64,000 bases of DNA from Streptomyces griseomycini (GCF_014203535.1 NZ_JACHJI010000019.1:41590-105589); one strand, 5' to 3'; counted from the first letter of the stretch, positions 43,282-53,290 are shown. The notes: generated by a model from the letters alone, not told the origin. A program made the numbers and translations.

Positions 43282-43776
43282 TCAGCACATCCTCCCGATC
43301 TTCCGTGCCCGCGCCCGCTCTCCGGCGTTCTCCGGGCGGATCCGCTCGGCCAGGCAGTGCCGGTGGGAGATGACGGTGTGGCTTCCCGGACCGTCGTGGC
43401 TCCGCGAGTCCAGGACGAGGGCGTCCCCACCCGGGCTCAACGTGATCCGTTCACCACAGAAGTCGCAGTTCCAGACCAGCGACTCCAGGTCGGCGGGTCG
43501 GATGCTGAGCCGCACCGACACCGGCGGGTGCCAGCGGTGGATCTGCTCGATCACCGCCTCGATCTGCGAGCCGACGGGTGGAAAGAGCGCGAGGAGTTCG
43601 TCATAGCTGCTCGTGGTCCCGGAGAACTGCTGGATCATGTCGATGGAGGCCGACAGACCGGCGTTCTCGTAGCCGGCGATCTCAACGATCACACCCCACG
43701 GGTGGTGGCTGAGGACCCTGGCCCGAACCTTCTGGCCGGGCATGAGCGCCAGACTCTCCGTCTCGAACCTCTCCAC
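43282..43776 (-). CDS. S1-like RNA-binding domain protein with Cys/His cluster
   Basis: A 164-residue protein. Residues 12-95 resemble an S1 (OB-fold) domain: GQKVRARVLSHHPWGVIVEI, then IDMIQQFSGTTSSYDELLAL and SQIEAVIEQIHRWHPPVSVR. The second half has CDFCGERITL and a later SHRHCLAERI, a CxxC/HxxxC arrangement that may bind zinc. Function is unknown; RNA or ribosome binding is a guess from the fold. It is followed on the same strand, upstream, by another hypothetical gene. Confidence 0.65.
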   Translation of the reverse strand: MERFETESLALMPGQKVRARVLSHHPWGVIVEIAGYENAGLSASIDMIQQFSGTTSSYDELLALFPPVGSQIEAVIEQIHRWHPPVSVRLSIRPADLESLVWNCDFCGERITLSPGGDALVLDSRSHDGPGSHTVISHRHCLAERIRPENAGERARARKIGRMC

Positions 43777-43824
43777 AGAACCGCTCCCCCGTCCTTCGGC
43801 CCGGCAGGCCGCGCCTGACAGCGC

Positions 43825-44286
43825 TCACGCGCGCGTGGCGTCGACGTCGGAGTCGATCACAGCGCTCAGGGCCCGCAAGGCGTCATCGTACGGGTGACGG
43901 TCGAACCGGAACGGACCGAACGCCGCATGGTCGCGGCTCTTGCGGTGCGGTTGCTCGAAGGCGTCCCAGGTCACGAGGTCGGCCGTCGCGGTGATGCGGG
44001 CCATGAGCGGCCAGCAGCCCCACTCGCCGCACTCACAACCGAGCACGGGCGTCTTCGGCCCCCTCACGTGGGTGGACCGTCCGAGGAAGTGGTCCCGCAC
44101 CGGGCCGAACCGGAAGAACGCCGGGATCAGGCCACCGTAGGCGTCGCCTGCGGGCCGCATCCCGGCCGCGATCTCGAACCCGTCGATCAGCTCAGTGAGG
44201 GGTGCTCCGTCGATGCGGGGGACGATCACGAGCGCGCCGCCGTCGCCACGGTACCGGCAGTCGAAACGGATCCCCTTGCTGGTCAT
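43825..44286 (-). CDS. Conserved hypothetical protein
   Basis: A 153-residue soluble protein, starting MTSKGIRFDCRYRGDGGALV. Notable motifs are ITELIDG-like PLTELIDGFEIAAGMRPAG, VLGCECGEWGCWPLMARITA (three cysteines) and TWDAFEQPHRKSRDHAAFGP. The CxCGxxGC core is found in uncharacterised actinobacterial proteins; no function can be named. ATG at 44286. Confidence 0.65.
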   Translation of the reverse strand: MTSKGIRFDCRYRGDGGALVIVPRIDGAPLTELIDGFEIAAGMRPAGDAYGGLIPAFFRFGPVRDHFLGRSTHVRGPKTPVLGCECGEWGCWPLMARITATADLVTWDAFEQPHRKSRDHAAFGPFRFDRHPYDDALRALSAVIDSDVDATRA

Positions 44287-44885
44287 CCCGTGATTGTCCC
44301 AGCGGAGCCGTTCCCTCCTCCCGGGCGGGTCGAGCTGCGGCCGTGCGGGGCATGCCGGGGCCGGTCGCCGTGCCGGCGGGAGTTCGTCGGTCCGGCCGAG
44401 CGGACTCGTCCTCGGCGCCGGCCGGGCTGACCCGGGGTCCTTCGACCTCCCCGGGCCGGCCCTCGCGCTCGGCCCCGGCGGTGCGGCGACGCGGTGGTCG
44501 CGGATCTCCTCCGACCGGCCGGGCCGGGCCGGGTCCGGCCGGAGGGGCGAACGACGGACGCAGGCGTGTTCACGCACCCGGGGAGCTCTCCCCGTCCTCG
44601 GTCCGAGCCGGCCGGAGGCGGGCAGGGCCTGTCGGCCCGCGTTCAGGCGTCGCCGTCGGGTGCCGGGAGCACGGCGACGCGCCCGCAGTCGGGCGGACAG
44701 GGGGCGGAGGGCGGAGCTGGACCCGTCGGCGCCCGGCGGGTGGACGGGCACGCGAAGCCTCCGGTGGAGACGGTTCTCCCGGTCGAGAACCCCTCCACCA
44801 GGGGCTTCACCCGCCTGTCGGCTCACCTGCCGGGTCCGTCCGCCAGACTGGAGGACCAGCGCGCAGGACACCGGGAGGAGTCGAG
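44287..44885. other. Spacer without recognisable genes
   Basis: About 600 bases between a minus-strand hypothetical gene and the plus-strand ABC operon. Extremely GC-rich, with long open frames but no motif, Shine-Dalgarno or repeat. It presumably holds both promoters. Confidence 0.4.
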
Positions 44886-45767
44886 TTGTTACGTTGTGAG
44901 GCGGTCGGCAAACGGTACGGCGGAGGACCGTGGGTCCTCAGTGACGTGGACATGGAAGTCGCGGCCGGTGACGTCCTCGCGGTGGTCGGCGGCAACGGTT
45001 CGGGGAAGTCGACCTTGCTGAGGATCCTCGCCGGACTGTCGCACCCCACCACCGGGAGCGTGTCGGGCCGGCCGCCGCGCATCGGTTACGTACCGGACCG
45101 CTTCACCGTCCACGACCGCATCTCGGCGATCTCCTACCTCACGCACATGGGGCGTATCCGTGGCCTGTCGGCCTCCGCCGCCCGTGCCCGGGGCCATCAC
45201 CTGCTCGAGCGGCTGTCCCTGGTGGGCGGGCGGAACGCACCGCTGCGCACGCTGTCGAAGGGCAACGCGCAGAAGGTGGCGCTCGCCCAGGCGCTGCTCG
45301 TCCAGCCCGACCTGCTGGTCCTCGACGAACCCTGGTCGGGTCTGGACGCCTCGGCCCACGGTGTCCTCGCCGAGTTCATCGACGAAGTGGCCGCACGGGG
45401 CGGGGCGGTGGTCTTCACCGACCACCGCGAGGCGGTCACCGAGACGCACGCCCGCGGCGCCTACGCCATCAGCGACGGCCGGGTCACCCCGCACGGCGGC
45501 CGGCGCGCCGGGAGTCGCCCCGCGACGGCCGAGCTGGTCCTGACCGTGCCGCCCACCGGCGTCACGCCGGTCGAGGTGGACTGGTCCGTGCTGCCGGGTG
45601 TGACGGACACCGCCCGGCGCGGAGGGGAGGTCGTCCTGCGGGTGGCGCGGGAGCACTCGGACGCCGTACTGCTGACGGCACTGCGGCACCGGTGGTCGGT
45701 GGCCAGCCTGGCCCGGGTCGCGGACGAACGCGTCCTCCGGGGCGATGCGAGGGGGACCACCCGGTGA
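44886..45767 (+). CDS. ABC transporter ATP-binding protein
   Basis: A 293-residue ABC ATPase: Walker A GGNGSGKSTLL, a Q-loop replaced by RIGYVPDRFTVHDRISA, signature RTLSKGNAQKVALAQALL (LSKGN in place of LSGGQ), Walker B LLVLDEPWSGLDA and H-loop FTDHREAV. The TTG start at 44886 has GGAGGAG 5 bases upstream. The C-terminal 80 residues (TAELVLTVPPTGVTPVEVDW onward) form an extra domain. It is coupled by GTGA to the next membrane gene, making an exporter pair. Confidence 0.9.
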   Translation: MLRCEAVGKRYGGGPWVLSDVDMEVAAGDVLAVVGGNGSGKSTLLRILAGLSHPTTGSVSGRPPRIGYVPDRFTVHDRISAISYLTHMGRIRGLSASAARARGHHLLERLSLVGGRNAPLRTLSKGNAQKVALAQALLVQPDLLVLDEPWSGLDASAHGVLAEFIDEVAARGGAVVFTDHREAVTETHARGAYAISDGRVTPHGGRRAGSRPATAELVLTVPPTGVTPVEVDWSVLPGVTDTARRGGEVVLRVAREHSDAVLLTALRHRWSVASLARVADERVLRGDARGTTR

Positions 45768-46420
45768 TCGCCCTGGTCGGCTACATGTTCACGGTGCTGC
45801 TGCTCTCCCAGCGCTACCTCGCGCCGCTGCTGCTGTTCCTCGGTCTGGTGGCCGTGCTGACCGGCAGCGACACCGGCCCGCTCACCGCGACCTACGCCTC
45901 GGTGGCCGGGGCCATGCTGCCGTGCTCGGTCTGGCTGACCATGGCCCTGGTCGGTCTCGAGGACCGGACGCACCGCTCGGTCGTCGTCGTCAGCGCCGGC
46001 GGCCCCCTGCGCGTCCTGCTCGCGACGGTCGGGACGGCAGCCGTGTGGTGCCTGCTGCTGACGGCTGCCGGCCTGGTGCTGCCGCTGCTGTCCGGAACCC
46101 GCGCACCCGGCCTCGCGGATCTGGCGCTGGGGACCGCGGCCCAGCTCACCTGCGCCTTCACCGGCACGGCCGTCGGACTGGTCTGCTCGCGGCTGGTGTT
46201 CCGGCGGCAGGGCCACGCGCTCGTCCTCGCCCTGGTGCTCCTCCTGGCCGTGCTGCTGGGCAAAGGCGTTTCCCCGGTCAACATCCTGCTCACCCACCTG
46301 CAGGACGCGCCGGACCCGGCGGACGCCCTGGCGCCCACGGGCGCCCTGCTCGCCGCCGCCGCGGGCCTCTTGGCGGCCGCGGTGGCCGTGACACAGGCGA
46401 TCACCCGCAGAAGGGCATGA
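45764..46420 (+). CDS. ABC transporter membrane subunit
   Basis: A 218-residue, probably six-helix membrane protein (LVGYMFTVLLLSQRYLAPLL, LFLGLVAVLTGSD, VWCLLLTAAGLVLPLLSG, LALVLLLAVLLGKGVSP, LLAAAAGLLAAAVAVTQAIT). Its start overlaps the stop of the ATPase gene. It is likely the permease half of the exporter; substrate unknown. Shorter than many ABC-2 permeases but complete in frame. Confidence 0.85.
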   Translation: MIALVGYMFTVLLLSQRYLAPLLLFLGLVAVLTGSDTGPLTATYASVAGAMLPCSVWLTMALVGLEDRTHRSVVVVSAGGPLRVLLATVGTAAVWCLLLTAAGLVLPLLSGTRAPGLADLALGTAAQLTCAFTGTAVGLVCSRLVFRRQGHALVLALVLLLAVLLGKGVSPVNILLTHLQDAPDPADALAPTGALLAAAAGLLAAAVAVTQAITRRRA

Positions 46421-46608
46421 ACCCTGTGCCGGTGCGGGGCAGCCCGCGCCGGCACAGGTTGCGCAGCGAAGGCGCTTCGGCGGACGTGCCGGTCCGTGCG
46501 GGCCCGACCGAGGGCGCTCCCGCCGCGATGAGTTCCGGCCGGGCCACGAGTCTGTCCTGGTGACCCGTCGTGGGGCACCGCCCGGCACGAGACACCACGG
46601 AGGACACC

Positions 46609-47391
46609 ATGACGAACACACCGAGTGACCCGACCACCGCGCTGCCCGGCCGCCCGCCCGTGGTCGACCTGGCCACCTGGCAGGCCGCCCGTGACGAGCT
46701 CCTGGTCCGCGAGAAGGCCCACACCCACGAGGGCGACGCCCTCGCCGCGGCCCGCCGCCGGCTGCCGATGGTGGAGCTCGACGGGACGGTCGAAGTCGTC
46801 GGACCCGACGGCCCGGTCCCGTTCCTCGACCTGTTCCAGGGCCGCGACGAGCTCGTGGTCTACAAGCACATGTGGTACGACGGCGCGCCGCACCAGGGGC
46901 AGTGCGAGGGCTGCACCACCGCGGCCTGGCACCTGAAGGACGCCGTCTACCTCAACGCCCGCGGCGTTTCGTTCGCCGTCCTGACCACGGGCCGGTGGGA
47001 CGAGGTGGCCGCCTACACCGCGTTCATGGGCTACACCCAGCCCTGGTACTCGGTGCGCGACCTGGACGAGCCGGTCGGCGGGGAGATGGGATACCTCGCC
47101 TGCTTCCTGCGCGACGGCGACCGCGTGTTCCTCACCTACTCCACGACGGGCCGTGGCATCGAGCCGGCCAACGGCTCCTTCGGCCTGCTCGACATGACCC
47201 CCTACGGCCGTGGCGAGGCGTGGGAGGACACCCCCGAGGGCTGGCCCGAGGGGGACCAGCCGTGCTGGTACTGGCGCACGGACGCGGACGGGAACGCCAC
47301 CTGGGGGCCGACCAGCCGCCCCGTGCCGCAGTGGACCCGCCCCGGCGCGACCCCCGTGGAGACCCTCGGCCGGCACGGCCACTACCACTGA
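46609..47391 (+). CDS. DUF899 family thioredoxin-like protein
   Basis: A 260-residue protein of the DUF899 family (thioredoxin-like fold). The diagnostic segments are ATWQAARDELLVREKAHTHE, ALAAARRRLPMVELD, LDLFQGRDELVVYKHMWYD and HQGQCEGCTTAAWHL, where CxxC may be redox active. GMGxxDMTPYGRGEAWEDTP-like sequence near 200 (LLDMTPYGRGEAWEDTPEGW) closes the family pattern. ATG at 46609 follows GGAGG. Function unknown. Confidence 0.9.
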   Translation: MTNTPSDPTTALPGRPPVVDLATWQAARDELLVREKAHTHEGDALAAARRRLPMVELDGTVEVVGPDGPVPFLDLFQGRDELVVYKHMWYDGAPHQGQCEGCTTAAWHLKDAVYLNARGVSFAVLTTGRWDEVAAYTAFMGYTQPWYSVRDLDEPVGGEMGYLACFLRDGDRVFLTYSTTGRGIEPANGSFGLLDMTPYGRGEAWEDTPEGWPEGDQPCWYWRTDADGNATWGPTSRPVPQWTRPGATPVETLGRHGHYH

Positions 47392-47529
47392 CGCGCTGTC
47401 GCCGTCGGCGTCGGCGCGTCACGGCGTCAGGACGTGTGCCGGGAGCGCTCCGGAGGCTCGGACCGCCCCATGGGGCTGCGCCCCTGTCTCCGGTGGCGCT
47501 CATGCCGTCCGGGGCCACGCCGCGCAGGT

Positions 47530-47675
47530 CCTCGCGCGGTTCCTCGGGGGCGCAGGCGTTCGAGTTCGTCCGCGCGGCGGTGATCCTCGGGACGGCCGAG
47601 GGATCGCCGCATGAGGATCAGGTCGTCCAGGGCGGCGTGGTGGACGGCGAAGCCGGCCGGGCCGCGGGTGCTCAC
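47530..47675 (-). pseudogene. Nucleotidyltransferase-like fragment
   Basis: The minus strand gives VHHAALDDLILMRRSLGRPE, DHRRADELERLR, resembling the LDDLIxMKRAxGRPKDLxxxExL end of AbiEii/nucleotidyltransferase-type proteins. Only about 45 residues remain and the downstream frame is meaningless. Confidence 0.4.
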
Positions 47676-47745
47676 CGCTCGAGCCAGGCAGGCCCTCGGC
47701 TCCCGTCGGCCCGGCCCGAACTGCGGCTGTCGCCACCGTCATCCG

Positions 47746-48963
47746 CTACCGCTGTCCTGCCGGCTGGTCAGCCGGCGCGAGCTCGTTCCGCTCGTCGGGC
47801 AGGGCCGGCGCCGGGCCGGTGACCGGGGTGGTGCCGCGGGAGAGGTCGGGCAGGACGGTGGCCAGGCCGGCCAGGGCCATGACCGCGCCGAGCCAGAGGG
47901 GAGCTCGCAGGCCCCAGACGTCGATGACGACGGCGCCGATGGAGGAACCGAGGATGATGCCGAGGGTGATGAAGGAGGAGTGCACGGTATTGACCAGGGG
48001 GCCCGCGTTGCCGGTGCGCTGGACGCGGGTCACCATGGCCGGGTTCATGGTCACGCCGACCAGGCCGATGCCCATCATGGAGACGACAGCCGGGGCGGGC
48101 ACGTCGGCGAGGAGGGCGAAGCCGGTCAGGAACACCGTGTTGAGGACGAGGCCGACGGCGAGCACCGGGACGGTGTGCCCGTCGGCGAAGCGGCCGACGA
48201 CGTTGTTGCCGATGACGGTGGCGGCGCCGTAGGCGATGAGGAGCAGGGGCACGGTGTCGGTGGAGAAGCCCGTGACGTCGGTGAGGATGGGGTTGAAGTA
48301 GCTGAAGGCGGAGAAGGTGGCACCGATGATCAGCGTGCTGCTGGACAGCACCAGCCACATCCGGGGCTTCCTGAAGACGCCGATCTCCTGGCGGAAGTCG
48401 CCACCGCCCTCCGTGCGCTCGATGCGGGGCACACCGAACAGGGTGGCCACGGCCGCGACCACGGTGATCAGAGTGATGGCCCAGAACGCGGCACGCCAGC
48501 CGAAGCGCCCGCCGACCAGGGTGGCCAGAGGCAGCCCGAGCAGCGTGCCGAGCATGAGGCCGTTCATCGCAGCAGCGATCGCGCGGCCACGGACCTCGGG
48601 GCGGGTGATCCGGGCGCACATCGAGATGCCCACACCGAAGAACGCCTGGGAGGCGATGCCCGTGACGATCCGAGCGGCCATCATCGTGCCGTAGCCGGTC
48701 GCGGTGGCGGCCAGTACGTTGCCGGCGAGGAAGACGCCGAACAGCACCATCAGCGCCGTACGGGGCGGGAGCTTCATCAGGGCCACGGTCAGGAAGGGGC
48801 CGCCGACGGCCATGGCCACCGCGAAGGCGGTGATGAGGTAGCCGATCTGGGGGATGGTCGCGTCCAGTCCTTCGGCCATCTGGGGCATCAGTCCGGCGAC
48901 CACGAACTCGCTGGTCACCATGGCGAAGATGCCGAGCGCCAAGACGTATACGGCACGAGGCAC
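47746..48963 (-). CDS. MFS transporter, DHA1 family
   Basis: A 405-residue, 12-helix drug:H+ antiporter type (VYVLALGIFAMVTSEFVVAG, LPPRTALMVLFGVFLAGNVL, ITRPEVRGRAIAAAMNGLML with the conserved motif-like region). It resembles the AraJ/YdhP/Cmx group of exporters. GGAGGGG precedes the GTG start. It lies 84 bases downstream of a same-strand TetR gene, probably its regulator. Confidence 0.9.
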   Translation of the reverse strand: MPRAVYVLALGIFAMVTSEFVVAGLMPQMAEGLDATIPQIGYLITAFAVAMAVGGPFLTVALMKLPPRTALMVLFGVFLAGNVLAATATGYGTMMAARIVTGIASQAFFGVGISMCARITRPEVRGRAIAAAMNGLMLGTLLGLPLATLVGGRFGWRAAFWAITLITVVAAVATLFGVPRIERTEGGGDFRQEIGVFRKPRMWLVLSSSTLIIGATFSAFSYFNPILTDVTGFSTDTVPLLLIAYGAATVIGNNVVGRFADGHTVPVLAVGLVLNTVFLTGFALLADVPAPAVVSMMGIGLVGVTMNPAMVTRVQRTGNAGPLVNTVHSSFITLGIILGSSIGAVVIDVWGLRAPLWLGAVMALAGLATVLPDLSRGTTPVTGPAPALPDERNELAPADQPAGQR

Positions 48964-49047
48964 GGTTCGGTCCCCTCCGAGATTGATTATGGATAGGTCG
49001 GTACAAAACTTGGGCGCGCACGACCGCCGACATCGCGGGCCGGGCCG

Positions 49048-49650
49048 TCAGGCGGTGAGCGCGTCCATGGCGATGTCGGCGAGGGACTCCAGCGCGGCCC
49101 GGTCGGCACCGCCCTGACTGGAGACGCGCATGCCGGCGATCGCCGCGTTGACGAAGCGGGCAAGCGCTCCGGCCTCGCGGCGGGAGGTGATGCTGCCGTC
49201 CCGCTGCCCCTCCCCGATCACCGCGCGCAACACGGTCAGCCGGCGCCGCGTGTCGCGGTCCAGCATCTCCGCCGCCCGCGGGTCCCGGGCGACCAGCTCG
49301 ACCGTGGTGTTCACGGTCAGACAGCCCGGGCCGCGTCCGCCCGGCCGGCGCTCCGCCCCCGTCTCACCGTCGACCACCATGGCGAACAGGGCGCGCAGCC
49401 GGTCGACGGGACTGCGCCGGGCGTCCTCCAGGACGGCCAGCTGAGCGGTCGTCATGGAGTCGACGTAGCGGGCCAGTGCGCGTTCGAAGAGATCGTGCTT
49501 GCTCTTGAACGTGTTGTAGATGCTGCTGCGCCCCAGCCCTGTGGCGTCACACAGGTCCTGCGTGGAGGTGGCCTCGTAGCCCTTCTCCCAGAACGTGCGC
49601 ATCGCCGCGTCCAGGGCGCTGTCCTCGTCGAACGTCCTCGGTCGGGCCAT
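49048..49650 (-). CDS. TetR/AcrR family transcriptional regulator
   Basis: A 200-residue regulator: FDEDSALDAAMRTFWEKGYE, then DLCDATGLGRSSIYNTFKSK for the HTH, and a C-terminal TetR_C domain (GPGCLTVNTTVELVARDPRA). It is upstream of and on the same strand as the MFS gene, so self-regulation would also affect the transporter. ATG at 49650. Confidence 0.92.
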   Translation of the reverse strand: MARPRTFDEDSALDAAMRTFWEKGYEATSTQDLCDATGLGRSSIYNTFKSKHDLFERALARYVDSMTTAQLAVLEDARRSPVDRLRALFAMVVDGETGAERRPGGRGPGCLTVNTTVELVARDPRAAEMLDRDTRRRLTVLRAVIGEGQRDGSITSRREAGALARFVNAAIAGMRVSSQGGADRAALESLADIAMDALTA

Positions 49651-50629
49651 GGCACGACCCTAACTGTTTTGGATCGCTCGTTGCAATACTTCTCCGGACG
49701 TCCGCTGCGGGCATCCGGTCCGCTGCCACGCCGGAACCGTGTCAGGGCCCACCCGGCCACCCGTCACAGAACGTCACGGACCAGTGGTTCCGGCGCGGCT
49801 GCTCGCTGCCCGCTCCAGCAGTGATCGGTGAAGGCGGCGGAGGCGGGTGACGCCGCAGGCGAGTTTCGAGCAGGCCCTGGTGGAGGTCCGCGCGGTGTCC
49901 CTGGCGGATGCGTCGGGTCCGGTGCGGGCGAAACAGATCGTGCCGCGGACCGAGCTGCCGGCGGTGACCGCGGAGGCCGGGGGGACCCGGGGGAGGCTGA
50001 GGCGGCTGGTGGAACGGCGCCGGCCGACCGAGGACCAGCGGGGAGTCGGCGGGCGCGGCGCCCGGGTGGAACGGGCAGCCAGGCGACGGCGTCGAGGGCA
50101 GGGGCGCCCGCCGCGTCGCGCGAGGCACAACCCCGGCCGCGACGTCCGCCTCTGCTCCCCCGGAGCAGCACGACTCCGTGCACCCAGGGCCCACGAGCGA
50201 GCACCGGGTCGCCCTTCGGCCAGTGGAAGGCCGTCCCACCGGCCTCGTCCCACCGCTCTCCCGGCGGGATGCCTGCGTTCTCGAGCGCCCGAGCCGGGGC
50301 TGAGCGGGACGGACGGATCTCGGCACGGCCGGTGACGGCTGGAGCGCCGTCCCGCGTCGTCACAGGTCCCACCCTTCCCTCGTCGCCGGCCGAGCCCTCC
50401 GGAGCCTTGATCGCTTCTGCCGGGCGAGGACTCGCTTCCGCCGGCCGAGCCGCTCGGGCGCCCGCTGGAGCACTCCCTCACAGGGCCGCGACCAGCACTT
50501 CCGCCACAGGCCTCGGGAGTGTTCGCGTACCCGGGAAGTGCGGGACAAGGAAGCCGCGGAACGCTCGGAGAGGGCTGCCCGGGGCGGTCGCGAGAGCCGT
50601 TGTCAGAGGCGGTCGGCAAGATCGTGGCC
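49651..50629. other. Long region without a supportable gene
   Basis: Almost 1 kb. The first 40 bases are relatively AT-rich and probably hold the TetR promoter. A plus-strand peptide around 49850-50000 (ALVEVRAVSLADASGPVRAK) looks protein-like but has no family. The rest is low-complexity GC-rich sequence. Confidence 0.4.
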
Positions 50630-51664
50630 ATGAAGGTCACTCCTGTCACTCCGCCGCGGCCGCTCGACGTCACCGCGGTTTTTCCTCAACTGGCCCCGCT
50701 GGCACGCACGGCGACCCGGTTGCACCCCCGGCCCGGGGCACCGACGTGGTACGACAGCTCGATCGGCGGACCGCTCCTGTGGCCCGCCGACGAGCCGTGG
50801 CCCCACTGCGAGGGCCCCCACGTGGTGGACGGGGTGAACCCGGCCCTGTCCCCGGCGGACGTGCGGCTGGAGCGACGGATCCGCGCCGCCTCGCACGGCA
50901 GGGACCTGACCCCGCGGGAACGACAGACCCTCGAGCGGATCCGGCCCCCTCAGAAGTTCCCGGTGAGGGTGGCGGTCCGGCCGTACGACGGTCCCATGGC
51001 GATGCTGCCCGTCGCGCAGCTGTACGCGCGGGACGTGCCCGATCTGCGCACGCCTGAAGGAACGGACCTGCTGCAGGTCCTGTGGTGCCCCTTCGACCAT
51101 CCGATCATGCCCAGGACCGTGCTGTTCTGGCGGTCGGCAGCCACCGTCACCGACGTCCTCGCCACGCCCCCCGAACCGCCCGCGATGCAGTTCGACAGCT
51201 ACCTGCCCGAGCCGTGCCTGCTCCACCCGGAGCAGGTCACCGAGTACCCCGACCACCTGGAGCTGAGTGCGGAACTGCAGGAGCAGCTCAGGCAGTGGAG
51301 TGTGCCGCAGGCAGCCGAGGAGGACATGGACCCGTGGACGTACTACGACTGCGTGCTGTCCAGTGCGCCCGGCTGGAAGGTCGGCGGCTGGCCCGCCTGG
51401 GACTCCACCGACCCCGTTCCGCGGCCCTGCCCCGAATGCGGCACTGAGATGGACCTCCTGCTGACCATCGCCACGTTCGAGAAGGGGGACGACGAGGGGC
51501 GCAGCTGGTCCCCGTCCGAGGACCCCACTGCCGAACCGTCCCCCGGCTCGGACCACTTCGACCCCGACCGGCCCACCGCGGTCCAGATCGGCAGCGGCTA
51601 CAGGCAGCAGCTCCACGTCTGCCCGGCGGCACCCGAACATCCCCACACCGAATCGATGACGTAG
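50630..51664 (+). CDS. DUF1963-like (YwqG-type) hypothetical protein
   Basis: A 344-residue soluble protein. The C-terminal region KVGGWPAWDSTDPVPRPCPE, CGTEMDLLLTIAT is typical of DUF1963/YwqG proteins (GGxPxWxQ, C..C..M..L.QI), while TWYDSSIGGPLLWPADEPWP near residue 40 matches the family start. An internal part, DLTPRERQTLERIRPPQKFP, is an insertion relative to short family members. Function unknown. ATG at 50630. Confidence 0.75.
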   Translation: MKVTPVTPPRPLDVTAVFPQLAPLARTATRLHPRPGAPTWYDSSIGGPLLWPADEPWPHCEGPHVVDGVNPALSPADVRLERRIRAASHGRDLTPRERQTLERIRPPQKFPVRVAVRPYDGPMAMLPVAQLYARDVPDLRTPEGTDLLQVLWCPFDHPIMPRTVLFWRSAATVTDVLATPPEPPAMQFDSYLPEPCLLHPEQVTEYPDHLELSAELQEQLRQWSVPQAAEEDMDPWTYYDCVLSSAPGWKVGGWPAWDSTDPVPRPCPECGTEMDLLLTIATFEKGDDEGRSWSPSEDPTAEPSPGSDHFDPDRPTAVQIGSGYRQQLHVCPAAPEHPHTESMT

Positions 51665-52043
51665 CCCGTCGCCCTCTCGTGCATGGGAAGGCCCGGCTTG
51701 TCGCTGGCCGGCGGGAGCGTGCGGGCACGCTGACGCGCGGTGGAGTCGCCGGCTGTGCCCGCCCCTCGGTCGCGGCCGGCCCCGGGTGACGCGCCGCCCG
51801 CCCGGGCGGCGCGTCATCCCTGGTGCGGGAGAGCAGTGCCCTCGCCCTGGCAGTCGGCATTCCGAACCTCAGCGCCTGGCGTCAGGCCATGGCACGCGAA
51901 CCTCGACGTGCCCGGCCGCCACGGCCTTTGCGCCTCCACCCCGGTCGGCGGCGGCCCGCGCCCGCTGCGCGGCCCGGGTGCGGGCGGTCCCGACTAGGAC
52001 GAGGAGGAACGGGAGCCGCCGACGGGTTCGGCAGGCGGCCCGG
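51665..52043. other. Spacer without recognisable genes
   Basis: About 380 bases between convergent genes. A GC-rich hairpin near 51780-51820 (CGCCGCCCGCCCGGGCGGCG) could act as a bidirectional terminator. Confidence 0.4.
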
Positions 52044-53162
52044 TCAGCCGTACATCGCCACGCGGTACAGGGTCGCGAGCGCGTCGTCGACGGGATGGGG
52101 CTGCGGCTCGCCGGAGGAGTCGAGCCTGTTCCACCTCTGCAGGTTCACCGCGACCGCCATCTGCCGCTTGCCGTCGGCACGGATCATGGCCAGCGCCCCA
52201 CCGCCCCAGACCGTGCCGCCGTGGCCCCAGAAGACGCCCTGGCCGGGACCCTCCATCGGGTGCAGCCCGAGGCCGTAGTCGATCGTCTTCCCCTCCTGGG
52301 AGACGACCGGGACGGTGCGCTGCATCTGCGCCAGCGACGACGGGCTGACGATCTCCCCGGCCAGCAGCATGCCGAAGAAGCGGTTGAGGTCCGAGACGGT
52401 CGACACCAGCGAGGCCGACGGCCCCACCCAGGACATGTCGTAGACGCTGTAGTCGCGCGGCGGGTCGATCATGCCGAACCACGCCTCGTAGAGCCGCGAG
52501 TGCGGCCCGTCGACGTACGGCCCGGTGGGCAGCCCGGTGTCCCGGAGCCCGGCGCGCTCGATGACGTCCCGGGTGATGCAGCGCTCGGCGGTGGTGCCGG
52601 TCACCCGTTCCAGGAGCTGGACCAGGAGCAGGTAGTTGGTGTTCGAGTACACGCCCGGAGTGCCGCCCGGGGCGCCGACGGCGGGTGCGGTGACCCCCAT
52701 CCCGATCAGCTCGGTGGGGTCGAACCGCGTGAACCGGTGGTCGTCCAGGCTCTGGGGTCCGGTGTCCGCGAGGACGGGGTACGCCTTGAGGGAGGGGTAG
52801 GCGTACGGGAGGTACTCGGCGAGGCCGCTGGTGTGGTTGAGCAGCATCCGGACCGTGATCGCGTCACCGCGTTCGCCGGGAACCAGCGTCGGAAGGTACC
52901 GGCCGATCGGTGTGTCGAGCCCGATCCGACCGCGCTCGACCTGCTGCAGCACCGCGGCGGCGGTGAAGGTCTTGGTGATGCTGCCGACGCGGTGCCGCAT
53001 GCCGGCGGTGACGGGGCGGCCGGTGGCGACGTCGGCGACCCCGGCGGCGCCGCGCCAGACCCGGTCGCCGTCGCGCACCTCGGCGAACAGGCCCGGCATC
53101 CCGGCGCGGTGGACGTCCTCGATGGCGGCGGCCAGCGCCGCGGAATCCAGTGGGTTCTTCAC
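52044..53162 (-). CDS. Serine hydrolase, beta-lactamase class C / D-Ala-D-Ala carboxypeptidase family
   Basis: A 372-residue penicillin-binding-protein-like enzyme. Active-site motifs are SxxK at S61-K64 (GSITK), YxN at Y172-N174 (YSNTN) and HGG near the C-terminus (FWGHGGTVWG). There is no signal peptide, so it is likely cytoplasmic and may be an esterase or amidase rather than a cell-wall enzyme. It is divergent from a TetR gene across a gap with a strong palindrome. Confidence 0.9.
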   Translation of the reverse strand: MKNPLDSAALAAAIEDVHRAGMPGLFAEVRDGDRVWRGAAGVADVATGRPVTAGMRHRVGSITKTFTAAAVLQQVERGRIGLDTPIGRYLPTLVPGERGDAITVRMLLNHTSGLAEYLPYAYPSLKAYPVLADTGPQSLDDHRFTRFDPTELIGMGVTAPAVGAPGGTPGVYSNTNYLLLVQLLERVTGTTAERCITRDVIERAGLRDTGLPTGPYVDGPHSRLYEAWFGMIDPPRDYSVYDMSWVGPSASLVSTVSDLNRFFGMLLAGEIVSPSSLAQMQRTVPVVSQEGKTIDYGLGLHPMEGPGQGVFWGHGGTVWGGGALAMIRADGKRQMAVAVNLQRWNRLDSSGEPQPHPVDDALATLYRVAMYG

Positions 53163-53271
53163 GTCATGCGTCCTTTCGTGTCACCCGGGGTGAGCTCCGC
53201 ATCGGTCGCCTGACCCGGACAACGGGGCACGAGTGGCGTGCCGACCCGCCCGGCACACTCATGTCCTCATT

Positions 53272-53290
53272 ATGCACGCGGTGCGTGCAT
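53272..53290. promoter_or_regulatory. 8-bp inverted repeat, TetR operator
   Basis: ATGCACGC-GGT-GCGTGCAT in the gap between serine hydrolase and TetR genes, 44 bases upstream of the TetR ATG. A related TGCAC follows at 53299. Likely operator. Confidence 0.65.

Noticed and set aside
47746..48963. Calling the MFS gene a chloramphenicol exporter (cmx)
   Set aside because: Resemblance is only at DHA1 family level; no substrate-specific evidence.
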